NCBI RefSeq assembly: GCF_002266855.1
Contig: NZ_NGJN01000003.1
Location: 423,699 to 487,698 of the forward strand
Length of the DNA: 64,000 bases
Direction of reading: 5' to 3'
Origin: Winogradskyella aurantia
GTDB lineage: Bacteria; Bacteroidota; Bacteroidia; Flavobacteriales; Flavobacteriaceae
The translations under genes were made by a program, and so were the position numbers. This document shows, piece after piece, positions 46,960-55,962 of this stretch; the first letter of the stretch is position 1; each line of letters starts with the position of its first letter. The notes beneath the pieces are model-generated. The model did not search any database. It worked only from the letters and a program-made list of their open reading frames with translations, and had not been told where the DNA came from.

Positions 46960-47598
46960 TTAATCACAAAATTGACAACCACTTAAAGATACGGCTAAAC
47001 CAAACGTAATATTAAAGACACTTCCATTAAATGCGCCAAGTCCGCTTAAAACGGGATTGTAATCCTCTAATGAGGTGAGTCCGTAAATATAAGCCACATC
47101 CGTATAAACAGAAACCTTCTCGTTAATGGCGTAATGGATTTCCATACCACCCAAGACGTTGAGGTAAGACTGTTTGTTTTCTCCTAAATTTCCCAATGGG
47201 CTAGTAAATGAAAACCCAGGACCAGCATGTAGGATCGTCCTCATACGTACGGGTATAAAACCGAGATAATCTGTAGGGTCAAATACAAACTGCGCATTTA
47301 TCCGCGAATAGTTTATCTTAAATTCCGGAGAACCATCATCATTTTTAAAACGGTTAAAGCCATAGTCTAATTTAACACCATAAGTTCTTTTAAACATATG
47401 TTGAATACCAAGATTCACCGTAGGAAAATTAACGGATTGTGCATAAGTTCCCTCTACAAAACCATCGGTTGTAGGGTAGTTAATTCCTAAGGCAATAAGT
47501 GCTTTCCATTTAGTGGTTTGCTTAAACTGTGCGTTGCCCATTTGGATCCCAATACTAAACAAGAACAATAGAGATGAAAATCTAAAAAAGTGCAGCAT
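46960..47598 (-). CDS. outer-membrane beta-barrel protein (hypothetical)
   Basis: 212 residues. Signal peptide (FRFSSLLFLFSIGIQMGNAQ) and then alternating amphipathic strands of a small OmpA/OmpW-like barrel: WKALIALGINYP, YGVKLDYGFNRF, ILHAGPGFSF, VSVYTDVAYIYG and VFNITFGLAVSLSG. It ends in CQFCD rather than the usual terminal aromatic. Specific function unknown. It heads the ruvC-hemW unit. Confidence 0.78.
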   Translation of the reverse strand: MLHFFRFSSLLFLFSIGIQMGNAQFKQTTKWKALIALGINYPTTDGFVEGTYAQSVNFPTVNLGIQHMFKRTYGVKLDYGFNRFKNDDGSPEFKINYSRINAQFVFDPTDYLGFIPVRMRTILHAGPGFSFTSPLGNLGENKQSYLNVLGGMEIHYAINEKVSVYTDVAYIYGLTSLEDYNPVLSGLGAFNGSVFNITFGLAVSLSGCQFCD

Positions 47599-47625
47599 CT
47601 GTAAGTTTTTGATTTAATTTGCACC

Positions 47626-48594
47626 ATGCGTTTTAACATGCCTTACAAAACTAAGCAATTCTTCGTTGTGCTTATTAAGTTGAGCATAGTGTTTGGCGCA
47701 TTTTATTTTATTTTCGCAAGACTGTCGGAAAACAAGGGCTTAACCTTAGCCGAATTCCTTGATGCTCTGAAGGCAAACCAAACCTTTTCCGTGAAGCATT
47801 TTAGTATCCTTATAGGCTTGAGTTTTACCAATTGGACACTTGAAATCCTAAAATGGAAAACCCTAGTTAAGCCCATAACATCAATTTCTTTTAAAAATGC
47901 GCTGGAGCAAAGTCTCGGTGGACTCACAGCATCCCTTGTAACCCCTAATCGTATTGGAGATTACGGAGCCAAAGCGATGTATTTTGAAAAGCCTTATCGA
48001 AAGAAAATTGTATTAGTGAACTTGTTGGGCCACATGGCCCAAATGACTGTTACAACCTTATGCGGTGTTGTAGGCCTATTTATATTTGTAAAACGCTATC
48101 CAGTTGAACTAAATTACCATAACATCAATAGATTTTTCCTTTTTCTTTTCGTGCTAGGTGTGTTTTTTGTATTTGGGGTGCGGCAGAAACGATTTAGTAT
48201 CAAGGGATTTTCCATAGGTCGAATTATTAACTTTATAAAAGAGCTAACGCTCAGTACTCATTTGTGGAATTTAGGCCTTTCCTTTTTGCGCTACCTCGTG
48301 TTTTCTTTTCAGTTCTATTATTTGCTCACCCTATTTGGTACGGATATTTCGTATCTCGACGCCATGGTGGTCATTACGAGCATGTACTTTTTAGCATCAG
48401 TAGTACCTTCCATCACCATTTTTGATGTGGTCATTAAAGGCAGCGTGGCCATTTTCCTCTTTGACTATATTGAGGTGAATGATCTTAGTATTTTATGCAT
48501 TACCACCTTAATGTGGCTCTTAAATTTTGCGCTACCCAGTTTTTTTGGAAGTTATTATGTTTTGAATTTTAAACTCCCTGAACCTCAAGCATGA
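47626..48594 (+). CDS. LPG synthase TM-like (YbhN/UPF0104) membrane protein
   Basis: 322 residues with about 8 transmembrane segments. It resembles the lysylphosphatidylglycerol synthase transmembrane/YbhN family: NWTLEILKWKTLVKPI, ALEQSLGGLTASLVTPNRIGDYGAKA (the conserved TPNRIGD-type stretch), LVNLLGHMAQMTVT and VVPSITIFDVVIKGSVAIF. Such proteins are flippase-like partners of glycosyltransferases or lipid-modifying enzymes. Its stop overlaps the start of the glycosyltransferase gene by four bases, supporting a joint role in envelope glycolipid or polysaccharide synthesis (inference). Confidence 0.87.
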   Translation: MRFNMPYKTKQFFVVLIKLSIVFGAFYFIFARLSENKGLTLAEFLDALKANQTFSVKHFSILIGLSFTNWTLEILKWKTLVKPITSISFKNALEQSLGGLTASLVTPNRIGDYGAKAMYFEKPYRKKIVLVNLLGHMAQMTVTTLCGVVGLFIFVKRYPVELNYHNINRFFLFLFVLGVFFVFGVRQKRFSIKGFSIGRIINFIKELTLSTHLWNLGLSFLRYLVFSFQFYYLLTLFGTDISYLDAMVVITSMYFLASVVPSITIFDVVIKGSVAIFLFDYIEVNDLSILCITTLMWLLNFALPSFFGSYYVLNFKLPEPQA

Positions 48595-49739
48595 TTACCA
48601 CAATTTTAATTTGTATTAGTATTGCGTATTTACTTTTAATAGGGTCATTTGTTCTAGGTTTTGATGCTGTTGAGGAGTTTAGTTTACAGGATATTGCCCC
48701 AAAAACAAGATTTAGCATAGTCATTCCCTTTAGAAATGAGGCCCAGTATCTACCGCGTATGCTCCAATCGCTTTCAAGCTTAAACTATCCGCAAGGGCTC
48801 TATGAAGTGATTTTGGTCGATGATAATTCTGAGGATAATTCCGTCGCTTTAATTGAAACACATCTCAGGGACGATAAAGCTCAAAAAAATCCAGCCCTAC
48901 AAAATATCCAAATCATAAAAAACGAACGACAGAGTGGTTCGCCAAAAAAAGACGCCATTACAACGGCGCTCCAAAACGCAACATACGAGTGGATAATCAC
49001 CTCTGATGCTGATTGTACCTTTCCAAGATATTGGCTAGATGCCTTTGACGAATTCATTCAAACCCATAGCCCCAATTGTGTAGTTGCACCGATAAAGTAC
49101 ACCAACGGTACGTCTTTTTTTAAACGTTTTCAGGCTACGGAGATATTAAGTTTACAGGGCGCTACAATAGGTGGTTTTGGGCTAAATCAACCCTTTATGT
49201 CCAACGGGGCAAATTTTGCCTATTGCAAATCTGATTTTATTAGACTGAAAGGCTTTGAAGGCAATTCTGATAGTGCCAGTGGCGATGATATATTTTTGCT
49301 TCACAAGTTTCTAAAATCATCCAAGCTAAAGGTCCGCTATTTAAAATGTAAAATGGCCATTGTGTCAACTTTTCCAGAAGCTACTTTTAAGGCACTTGTT
49401 CAACAGCACTTGCGCTGGGCTTCAAAAACCAGCACTTCTAGTCATTGGTTTTCAAAATTGGTTGGCGGTCTAGTTATTCTTGGCAATCTTGGATGTGTTA
49501 GCTTGATACCGCTATTTCTAATGAACCTAATAAGTCTTCGAGTGGCGATATTACTTTTTATCCTGAAATTTTGCATTGACTTTTTATTACTATTTAAAGC
49601 AAGTCGTTTTTTTAACCAAGAACAGGTGTTGTTTTCCTATATACTTTCAAGTGTTTTATATCCGTTTTTCAGCCTTTATATAGTGATACTCACCTTTTTT
49701 AAGTCTTACGAATGGAAAGGCCGGAGCTTTAAAAAATAA
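48591..49739 (+). CDS. family 2 glycosyltransferase, membrane-bound
   Basis: 382 residues. An N-terminal membrane segment (ILICISIAYLLLIGSFVL) precedes the GT2 domain: FSIVIPFRNEAQYLPRML, YEVILVDDNSEDNS, ITSDADCTFPRYWL (the DxD-type DAD), and VQQHLRWASKT, the Q-x-x-RW product-site motif. Two to three C-terminal membrane helices follow. It transfers a sugar from a nucleotide donor to a lipid or polymer acceptor at the inner membrane. Coupled by a four-base overlap to the YbhN-like gene. Confidence 0.92.
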   Translation: MITTILICISIAYLLLIGSFVLGFDAVEEFSLQDIAPKTRFSIVIPFRNEAQYLPRMLQSLSSLNYPQGLYEVILVDDNSEDNSVALIETHLRDDKAQKNPALQNIQIIKNERQSGSPKKDAITTALQNATYEWIITSDADCTFPRYWLDAFDEFIQTHSPNCVVAPIKYTNGTSFFKRFQATEILSLQGATIGGFGLNQPFMSNGANFAYCKSDFIRLKGFEGNSDSASGDDIFLLHKFLKSSKLKVRYLKCKMAIVSTFPEATFKALVQQHLRWASKTSTSSHWFSKLVGGLVILGNLGCVSLIPLFLMNLISLRVAILLFILKFCIDFLLLFKASRFFNQEQVLFSYILSSVLYPFFSLYIVILTFFKSYEWKGRSFKK

Positions 49740-49789
49740 GGTACTATTAAAATTTTCGTAGATTTACTTTAATCAAGCCCAATAATCAG

Positions 49790-50653
49790 ATGAGAACGTT
49801 TTTATTGTCCCTATTAGCCTGTTTGGTATTTCAAGTGCATTACGGTCAAGAGACCTATACAATAAATGGAGAAACTTTAGAACTAAAGACAGAAATTGAA
49901 GGTGAGTTAGATTTGCTTTGGAATATTATAGATAATGAATACCGCTATTTTGTCAAAACCAATGACGGTTCCATAGTCGAACTGAAGAATACCAAAAATG
50001 AGGGTAGAACATATCAAGAGGAATACAAATCTATTCTTAGTGATTTAACCCAAGGTATGTCCACAGAAAAATTAAAGCTCACCTTGTACAGCCTCAGGAA
50101 TTTTATAGACCACTACAACGCTTCGGTAGACGCATCTTATATCTCGTCTACGACAGAAAGCGATGTTCAGTTTAGGTTAGGCGTCTCTGGGGGATTAACC
50201 AACAACCCCTTTGTAAGTAACCCTGATAACACAAAAAATCCCCTCATAGGTGCAGAATTGGAAATCTATGAAGCCAATGTTCTACCGCGACACTCTGGTT
50301 TTCTGCAGCTAAGACATGCTTTTGATTCTGACGATTTCCCCTATGCTGCTACAGAATTCTCAATGGGCTACCGCTACCGGATCATTAACCAATCGGCTTT
50401 CTCAATCTATGGTCAGGTGAAATTAGCCACCTTAAATTTTTCTGATGTCACCTTTACAGATGCCAACAATATGGAGCGGAATGAAAGTAACACGGCGTTT
50501 GACATCCCCTTTATTTTTGGTATAGGTTCTGATATAAAAGTGGGCAAGAATAGTTTTATCACTATCATTTACGGGGAATTATTCGCTATTTTTCTGGATA
50601 ATCAAGGGAATTTTTCTACTGATATTTCTATAGGCTACAAGTTTAACCTCTAG
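49790..50653 (+). CDS. outer-membrane beta-barrel protein (hypothetical)
   Basis: 287 residues. Signal peptide (LLSLLACLVFQVHYGQ), an N-terminal soluble part (~20-125) containing TINGETLELKTEIEGELDLLW and helices, and a C-terminal barrel from FRLGVSGGLTNNPF to TDISIGYKFNL. Similar two-part barrels are common in Bacteroidota without known function. It follows the glycosyltransferase by 50 bp and may have its own promoter. Confidence 0.78.
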   Translation: MRTFLLSLLACLVFQVHYGQETYTINGETLELKTEIEGELDLLWNIIDNEYRYFVKTNDGSIVELKNTKNEGRTYQEEYKSILSDLTQGMSTEKLKLTLYSLRNFIDHYNASVDASYISSTTESDVQFRLGVSGGLTNNPFVSNPDNTKNPLIGAELEIYEANVLPRHSGFLQLRHAFDSDDFPYAATEFSMGYRYRIINQSAFSIYGQVKLATLNFSDVTFTDANNMERNESNTAFDIPFIFGIGSDIKVGKNSFITIIYGELFAIFLDNQGNFSTDISIGYKFNL

Positions 50654-50672
50654 CTCGCTGGTCTTTATAACC

Positions 50673-51149
50673 CTATTCTATACGAACAATTACCGGAAGC
50701 TCAAATGCCGTTGACACCTGTTGACCTCGTTTTAGGGCTGGATAGATTTTGGGTATGTTTCTTAAACTTTCCCTGAGTAAACTATCTATCTCGGGAATCT
50801 GCTCTAAGGTTTCCGGTTTGGCATCAATAGATTGAACTTCCAAGTCTCCGTTTCTGTCAATAACAATTTGTATGGAAAGGACATCATCCACATCTTTAGA
50901 AACAACAATATTCCGAGATTGCAAATATTGGGTAACATGACCAATTAGTGTGTTTTGAAAACACGCTTTACTTTCCGCTTTAACGGTTATGGAATCGCAA
51001 CTATCAAAGGTAGGATAGGTATCCACATCATTCCAATTAAAGGTCTGTAATTCTTGCTTTAGCAACTCCTCGGAGTTCAATTTTTTCTTTTCTAGATCAT
51101 CACAAGCAAAAAGGAACAGTAAAACAAAAAGAAAAGCAATACGTCTCAT
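50673..51149 (-). CDS. lipoprotein with a TonB-C-like domain
   Basis: 158 residues; lipobox LLFLFACDD with Cys16. The C-terminal ~90 residues (SIQIVIDRNGDLEVQSIDA ... IPEIDSLLRESLRNIPKIYPALKRGQQVSTAFELPVIVRIE, in parts) match the same TonB-C-like fold found twice in the M56 protein of this cluster, including the upstream Cys pair (CDSI ... KACFQ). Periplasmic lipoprotein. Last gene of the four-gene BlaI/M56/TPR unit, 41 bp after the TPR gene. It may be a partner or decoy for the sensor protein (inference). Confidence 0.8.
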   Translation of the reverse strand: MRRIAFLFVLLFLFACDDLEKKKLNSEELLKQELQTFNWNDVDTYPTFDSCDSITVKAESKACFQNTLIGHVTQYLQSRNIVVSKDVDDVLSIQIVIDRNGDLEVQSIDAKPETLEQIPEIDSLLRESLRNIPKIYPALKRGQQVSTAFELPVIVRIE

Positions 51150-51190
51150 TGATACATTTCTGATACCGAAAAGTACAATATTTTTAGATT

Positions 51191-52324
51191 TTAGTTTTTC
51201 TCTAGAAATTTTTCTTGTTTAAGTTCTTGAAGTCTCCTATCCGCTACGGCAGAAAGAGGACCACCCTTGTGCTTTTCTTTAAACTTTTCATAAAGCATAA
51301 TTTTTGTATCTGTATCAGCGTAATATTCGTCTTTTGTTCTAATTAAATAGAATTCGGTCATAATGTCTGTTGGATCCTCTATTATCGAGGCTTGAAAGGC
51401 TTTTATGGCTTCGTCATATTTCTTCTGCCTATTTAAAACTATCCCAAGTCTCTGATATTCGTTGGCTAAAGAGACATCTTTAATTTCCAAAGCATTCCTA
51501 TAGTAAGACTCCGCTTTTTCAAAATCACTTAAACGCTCATAGTAACTACCAATAACAAAGATGGCATTCGCATCAAAAGAGTTAAATTTTAATGCTTCTT
51601 TTCGATGGTAAATGGCATCTTCATAATCGGAATTCTGTGCATAGCTCAAACTGAGTTTCTCATGAATAAATTCTGAAGTTTCCCCTAGCTCAATTAGTTT
51701 TTTAAACCAGACGACGGCATGCGTATAGTACTCTTGAAAGTAGTAGGCTTGCGCTTTTAAACTGATAAGTTCCACATTGTCAGCATAAAACCCTAGCCCC
51801 TCATCTACGAGGCGGTGCGCTTCTTTAAAGTTACGCTTAATAATATGCTGTTTGGCTACCTTAAAGATGGCTTTTTGGTGGGTTTTATCTAATGTATAGA
51901 CCTTTTTAAACGCCTCTAAGGCCAAAGTATCCTTTTGCTTTTCTAAAACCAAGCCCATTTCGTAATGAAAGTTTGGATTAAGGCTGTCTTCCACAATAAG
52001 ATTGTGCAGTAATTGCTTTGCTGCACCATACTTTTTAGTACGTATTAAGAGTTTTGCATAGTCGTATTGTAAAAGGTCGTCTTCTGGATTAGCTACAATT
52101 GCTTTTTTATAATAGGCTATACCCTCTCCATAATTACCAATGGCAATATAAGCTTTGGCTATTTTGTCGTAAACGGTCTCTAAATTATCTATGGCCTTAT
52201 AATTTTCAATAGCTTTAGAATAATTGCCAAGGGCAAAAAGGTCATCCGCTTGTTGGAGCTGATTTTGGCTCGAAGCGGATGTAATTCCTATTAAAAAAAT
52301 GAATACAGTTAGTTGTATCTTCAT
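51191..52324 (-). CDS. TPR-repeat protein, exported
   Basis: 377 residues. A signal peptide (VFIFLIGITSASSQ) and then about nine TPR-like helical pairs: ADDLFALGNYSKAIENY, AKAYIAIGNYGEGIAYYKKAI, VLEKQKDTLALEAFKKVY, YYERLSDFEKAESYYRNAL and GIVLNRQKKYDEAIKAFQAS. TPR proteins scaffold protein complexes. It is in the same operon as the second M56 protease (10-bp gap) and the TonB-C lipoprotein. Partners are unknown. Confidence 0.88.
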   Translation of the reverse strand: MKIQLTVFIFLIGITSASSQNQLQQADDLFALGNYSKAIENYKAIDNLETVYDKIAKAYIAIGNYGEGIAYYKKAIVANPEDDLLQYDYAKLLIRTKKYGAAKQLLHNLIVEDSLNPNFHYEMGLVLEKQKDTLALEAFKKVYTLDKTHQKAIFKVAKQHIIKRNFKEAHRLVDEGLGFYADNVELISLKAQAYYFQEYYTHAVVWFKKLIELGETSEFIHEKLSLSYAQNSDYEDAIYHRKEALKFNSFDANAIFVIGSYYERLSDFEKAESYYRNALEIKDVSLANEYQRLGIVLNRQKKYDEAIKAFQASIIEDPTDIMTEFYLIRTKDEYYADTDTKIMLYEKFKEKHKGGPLSAVADRRLQELKQEKFLEKN

Positions 52325-52334
52325 TTAATATTTT

Positions 52335-54731
52335 TTAATGTTTTATCTTATCATCATTTACAATCTGAAACTGAATGGGCAAACTAAAGGCTACATCGAT
52401 TTTCTGGCCATCCTGTTCTCCAGGAATAAATTGAGGTAAAAGCTGAATTACCCGTTTGGCTTCTTCCTCTAATTTAGGGTGAGGGCCTCGCGCATCGCTA
52501 TTTTTTATTAAACCTTGATTGTCAACGATAAATCGGACGAAAATGCGTTGCTTTTCATCTGATAATCCTAATGACCCTGCTAAATCCATATCAAAATTTC
52601 TATTGACAAACATAGCTACTGCCTTAGAGGTGCATTTTTTTCGTTCTTTATTGGTTTCAATGCGTTTACAGTCTGTATGCGTCGGGGCAACATCTACAGT
52701 GCTAAAAGCGAGTTCTTCAGTTTCCGTTTTTTCATAAAAACCCTGTTTTTGGAGTTGGACCTTTCTAATGGAATCTATCTGGTTATTCAAATTAACGACA
52801 TCAGGATTGGTTGCATTTGAACTTTGCAAAATACGATCCCTTAGCGCTCTAAGCTCAGTAACCTTTGTAAGTTCCCTGTTTTCTATTGAATCCATAGAAA
52901 TCCGATAATTAGACATTTTAGAATCTTCCTCTCCTCCCCCTATTTGAAATACAATGGGTAAAGAATAAGGCACCACTACTGTCTCGCCTTTTTGTCTTCC
53001 TGGTGTAAACTGTGGCAAGGTTTTAATAACACGAACAGCTTCAATCTCTAACTCTGGGTGTGCTGCCCTGGCATTAACATCCTTTATCAGGCCTTTCTTG
53101 TCTATTTTAAAAGCTACAAAAATGCGTTGTCTCCCTTTAATACCTAAGGAATCCGCCAAGTCTATATTAAAGTTGGCATTAACGTGCTTTGCAATGAATT
53201 GGCTCATGCATCTTCTGCGCTCTTCATTTGTTATTAAGTCTTTACAATCTTTTGTCGTTGGGACTTCTTCAATGATTGAAAATGGAACTTCAACGGAAGT
53301 TTCTGCAGATATATTTATTTCATGTACTTCATCTTTCTGAGTTGAGTAAACAGTTAGTAAACTTTTTCCATCTGTTATTATTACTTTTTCAACCGATTCA
53401 TCGGTTTCTAATTGATTCAATAAAGCATCATACCGTTTTTGTTCTTCTTCAGTTTTATTTAACATGTCATCAACAAATAGTTTGCGCTCACCATCTTTAA
53501 TTCTAGCCTCCCATAAAGATTTCGCCTCTCTAGTTTTCAACCACGATCTATATTCTGAATACGTAAAACGAAGTTTCATTTTTTCGGCTGTTTCAAGATC
53601 ATTGTCTGTTGAGGTACCTTTCCCAGACTTATCGGACATATAACGTATGTATGCTTTAGATTTTAAAAATTCTTCTTTCGAAACTATGTATTTGTCGTTT
53701 GCTTTATTCATGCCGGCATACTTGGCAATTTCCATAAAAGTGGCACCGTTCTTCTCCATGGCTACCATTTCGTCATAATACTTTTTAATGAGCTGCTCTT
53801 CTGTCGTTTCCTGGGAAATCGTTTCTTCTGTTTTTTCAACTTTTTCCTGCGCTCTCACCTCAGTAGAAGTGTAAATTAACATTCCTAAAAGTAATGGAAT
53901 CAAAAGTGCATACTTTAAAAGATTCAGTTGTTTTGATCTTGATTTTTGTAACATGGCGATTCGTTTTTTGATTAATGATGTTTTAAAGAATGTATTAGTA
54001 AACGACACAGTGTTTACATCAAATACCTGATTTAATAAAGTCTGATAATAGCTCGATTTTCCGTTTTGCTTTATGGCCTTAGCGTCGGCAATATATTCGT
54101 AGAGTTCCTTAATTCTATTTTGGTACATATAAACCAATGGATTAAACCAAAGTACTATTCTCAAAACCTCAAAATATAACAGATCAAGACTATGCCATTC
54201 CTTTATATGAACCAATTCGTGTTCATAAATGGTTGGTTGCTCATCCTCTGGAATACGCTCTCCTAAAAAAATAGTATTAAAGAACGAGAATGCTGCACTA
54301 CTTTTTAGAAGCTTTACAATAAGCACGTTTCCCCTCCAGTGTTTAGGGTTTTGGTGCTTCATCCAATAAAGTTTTATCATTTTATATAGGAATATAGTTA
54401 GCGCTATAATACCTCCAACAAATACAATAATTTGCCAAAGTGGCGTAGATGGTTGCTCTATAATAATTCCGGCTTGCTCCGCAATTTGAATATCATTTTG
54501 TGTTGGCATTTTTGTCCCAATAAAGACTTCTGGTAATTGAATAACCACATCTTTTGTAGTCATCGCTTTCAAATCTGGGAACTTAATAAAAGGCAAGACC
54601 AGTGATAACATTGATGTGATCAATAAATAGGCTCTGTTATAATTAAAGAAAGTTTCTTTTCTCAGAAATAAATCATAAACCAATAAAAAAAGAGCTTGAA
54701 AAGCTACAATCTGTATAATGTTATATAGCAT
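52335..54731 (-). CDS. BlaR1-like M56 metallopeptidase with two tandem TonB-C-like domains
   Basis: 798 residues. Membrane helices at the N terminus (~1-110), then M56 zinc site YEHELVHIKEWHS (HExxH) and YEYIADAKA. A membrane segment LLKYALLIPLLLGMLIYTS is followed by a large periplasmic part. The latter contains a helical charged region (~300-450) and two TonB-C-like domains (RIFVAFKIDKKGLIKDVNA ... FTPGRQKG and RIFVRFIVDNQGLIKNSDA ... FIPGEQDG), each preceded by DCK ... NEERRRC/NKERKKC-type Cys motifs. No PBP-like beta-lactam sensor. It probably transmits an envelope signal to BlaI encoded 2 bases upstream. Confidence 0.9.
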   Translation of the reverse strand: MLYNIIQIVAFQALFLLVYDLFLRKETFFNYNRAYLLITSMLSLVLPFIKFPDLKAMTTKDVVIQLPEVFIGTKMPTQNDIQIAEQAGIIIEQPSTPLWQIIVFVGGIIALTIFLYKMIKLYWMKHQNPKHWRGNVLIVKLLKSSAAFSFFNTIFLGERIPEDEQPTIYEHELVHIKEWHSLDLLYFEVLRIVLWFNPLVYMYQNRIKELYEYIADAKAIKQNGKSSYYQTLLNQVFDVNTVSFTNTFFKTSLIKKRIAMLQKSRSKQLNLLKYALLIPLLLGMLIYTSTEVRAQEKVEKTEETISQETTEEQLIKKYYDEMVAMEKNGATFMEIAKYAGMNKANDKYIVSKEEFLKSKAYIRYMSDKSGKGTSTDNDLETAEKMKLRFTYSEYRSWLKTREAKSLWEARIKDGERKLFVDDMLNKTEEEQKRYDALLNQLETDESVEKVIITDGKSLLTVYSTQKDEVHEINISAETSVEVPFSIIEEVPTTKDCKDLITNEERRRCMSQFIAKHVNANFNIDLADSLGIKGRQRIFVAFKIDKKGLIKDVNARAAHPELEIEAVRVIKTLPQFTPGRQKGETVVVPYSLPIVFQIGGGEEDSKMSNYRISMDSIENRELTKVTELRALRDRILQSSNATNPDVVNLNNQIDSIRKVQLQKQGFYEKTETEELAFSTVDVAPTHTDCKRIETNKERKKCTSKAVAMFVNRNFDMDLAGSLGLSDEKQRIFVRFIVDNQGLIKNSDARGPHPKLEEEAKRVIQLLPQFIPGEQDGQKIDVAFSLPIQFQIVNDDKIKH

Positions 54732-54733
54732 AA

Positions 54734-55093
54734 TTATTTGTTTTGATTAATTTCCTTAAGTAATCCCTCTATGTCTTTAGCGTCAACATCATTTTTTTGC
54801 ACAAAGAATGATACCATACTTTTAAAAGAGCCTTGAAAATAATTATCTACCAATTTATTTATGGATTGATTACTATAGGCTTCTTTTTTTACTAAAGGAA
54901 AATAAATATGTCCTTTCCCCTGCTTTTCATAATCAACAAAACCTTTAGATTCTAAAATCCTTATTATTGTTGAAACTGTGTTATATGCAGGTTTTGGATT
55001 TGGTAAAATTTCTATTACCGATTTAACATTGGCTTTTTTTAATTGCCATAATGCTTGCATAATTTCTTCTTCGGCTTTGGTTAATTGCTTCAT
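54734..55093 (-). CDS. BlaI/MecI-family transcriptional repressor (system 2)
   Basis: 119 residues, winged helix: LTKAEEEIMQALWQLKKANVKSV, KPAYNTVSTIIRILESKGFVDYEKQGKGHIYFPLV and a C-terminal dimer part DNYFQGSFKSMVSFF. Starts the four-gene unit with the M56 protein, TPR protein and TonB-C lipoprotein. Three near-identical palindromes lie between it and the divergent DUF456 gene, so it probably represses its own operon. Confidence 0.93.
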   Translation of the reverse strand: MKQLTKAEEEIMQALWQLKKANVKSVIEILPNPKPAYNTVSTIIRILESKGFVDYEKQGKGHIYFPLVKKEAYSNQSINKLVDNYFQGSFKSMVSFFVQKNDVDAKDIEGLLKEINQNK

Positions 55094-55097
55094 AACG

Positions 55098-55165
55098 AAC
55101 TAAAGTTTTAGTTATAACTTAAAACAAATATAACTAAATTTTTAGTTTGAACTAACTATTTAGTT
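55098..55165. promoter_or_regulatory. three tandem BlaI-type operators before blaI-2
   Basis: Three 16-bp palindromes: AACTAAAGTTTTAGTT (55098-55113), AACTAAATTTTTAGTT (55132-55147) and AACTAACTATTTAGTT (55150-55165; one arm mismatch). Consensus AACTAAANNTTTAGTT. The first starts 5 bases upstream of the blaI-2 ATG. Spacing between centres is 34 and 18 bp. Likely operators of the adjacent repressor; they could also affect the divergent DUF456 gene. Confidence 0.75.
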
Positions 55166-55217
55166 TAAAATGTAACGTCTCTAGGCTTTCTGCGTCTTAT
55201 TCGTAGAGTCAATAATT

Positions 55218-55715
55218 ATGGAATTATTCTTAACGCTTCTAGCATTTTTTCTCATACTCTTAGGTATAGCCGGGAGTTTTTTGCCAGTTATACCCGGACC
55301 CTTAACCAGTTGGGCCGGATTATTGGTATTACATTTAACTGCTGGTGTAGAGATGAGTTCAACCTTTTTAATAGTGACGCTATTAATTTCGGTGTTTATT
55401 TATATTCTTGATTATATCATCCCTGCTATTGGTACCAAACGATTTGGGGGCAGTAGATTGGGAATGATAGGTACTACACTTGGTTTAATTGTTGGCCTGT
55501 TGTCTCCTATACCCTTTGGTATTGTGATTGGGCCATTTATAGGCGCCCTGGTCGGTGAAATGATACATCGCAATGACTTTGACAAAGCCATTAAAGCGGC
55601 CTTTGGTTCGTTTTTAGGATTTGTGGCTTCTACATTTATGAAGTTTATTTTGTCTATTATCTTCTTAGGTTTTTTTATAGTGAAGCTATCCGGGCATTCC
55701 GGGAGCTGGTTTTAA
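55218..55715 (+). CDS. DUF456 family membrane protein
   Basis: 165 residues, hydrophobic throughout, with about four membrane helices separated by glycine-rich loops: LLGIAGSFLPVIPGPLTSWAGLLV (family signature at the N terminus), DYIIPAIGTKRFGGSRLGM, GPFIGALVGEMIH and the C-terminal SIIFLGFFIVKL. The family is common in Bacteroidota and function is unknown. It diverges from blaI-2, shares its operator region and is ended by a strong terminator. Confidence 0.92.
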   Translation: MELFLTLLAFFLILLGIAGSFLPVIPGPLTSWAGLLVLHLTAGVEMSSTFLIVTLLISVFIYILDYIIPAIGTKRFGGSRLGMIGTTLGLIVGLLSPIPFGIVIGPFIGALVGEMIHRNDFDKAIKAAFGSFLGFVASTFMKFILSIIFLGFFIVKLSGHSGSWF

Positions 55716-55737
55716 TCGTTTGCTATTAACATAAAAA

Positions 55738-55763
55738 AACCTGACGACAATTGTCGTCAGGTT
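55738..55763 (+). terminator. rho-independent terminator after DUF456 gene
   Basis: A perfect palindrome of 26 bases (arms AACCTGACGACAA/TTGTCGTCAGGTT) is flanked by A-tract upstream and a T-rich tract downstream, so it could act in both directions for the DUF456 gene and the converging response-regulator operon. Confidence 0.85.
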
Positions 55764-55854
55764 CTTTTCTTGCTATTAACTCAACAATTACTTAAGAGGA
55801 TTAATTAATTCTTGTTGACTTGATGTAAATGTAAATTAAAAGATTCACTTTTTG

Positions 55855-55892
55855 TTGCGGGAAAACCGCAAACTTTATGCGGAAAAACCGTA
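55855..55892. promoter_or_regulatory. tandem imperfect palindromes with CGGnnnnnCCG-like cores
   Basis: TTGCGGGAAAACCGCAA (55855-55871; perfect 6-bp arms) and TGCGGAAAAACCGTA (55878-55892; one arm mismatch) repeat a GCGGNAAAACCG core about 22 bp apart, near two helical turns. They lie between convergent genes, where no promoter is expected. Confidence 0.4.
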
Positions 55893-55962
55893 GTATCGCC
55901 TATTTACAGGCCTTTTCGCTATTTTTCAAACCCTTAAAACCGTAAGATTTTTTTACTTTTTC

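Noticed and set aside
38065..54731. The two M56/BlaI pairs as beta-lactam resistance regulators
   Set aside because: Neither M56 protein has a penicillin-binding sensor domain and no beta-lactamase or PBP gene lies nearby; the families have many other roles in Bacteroidota.
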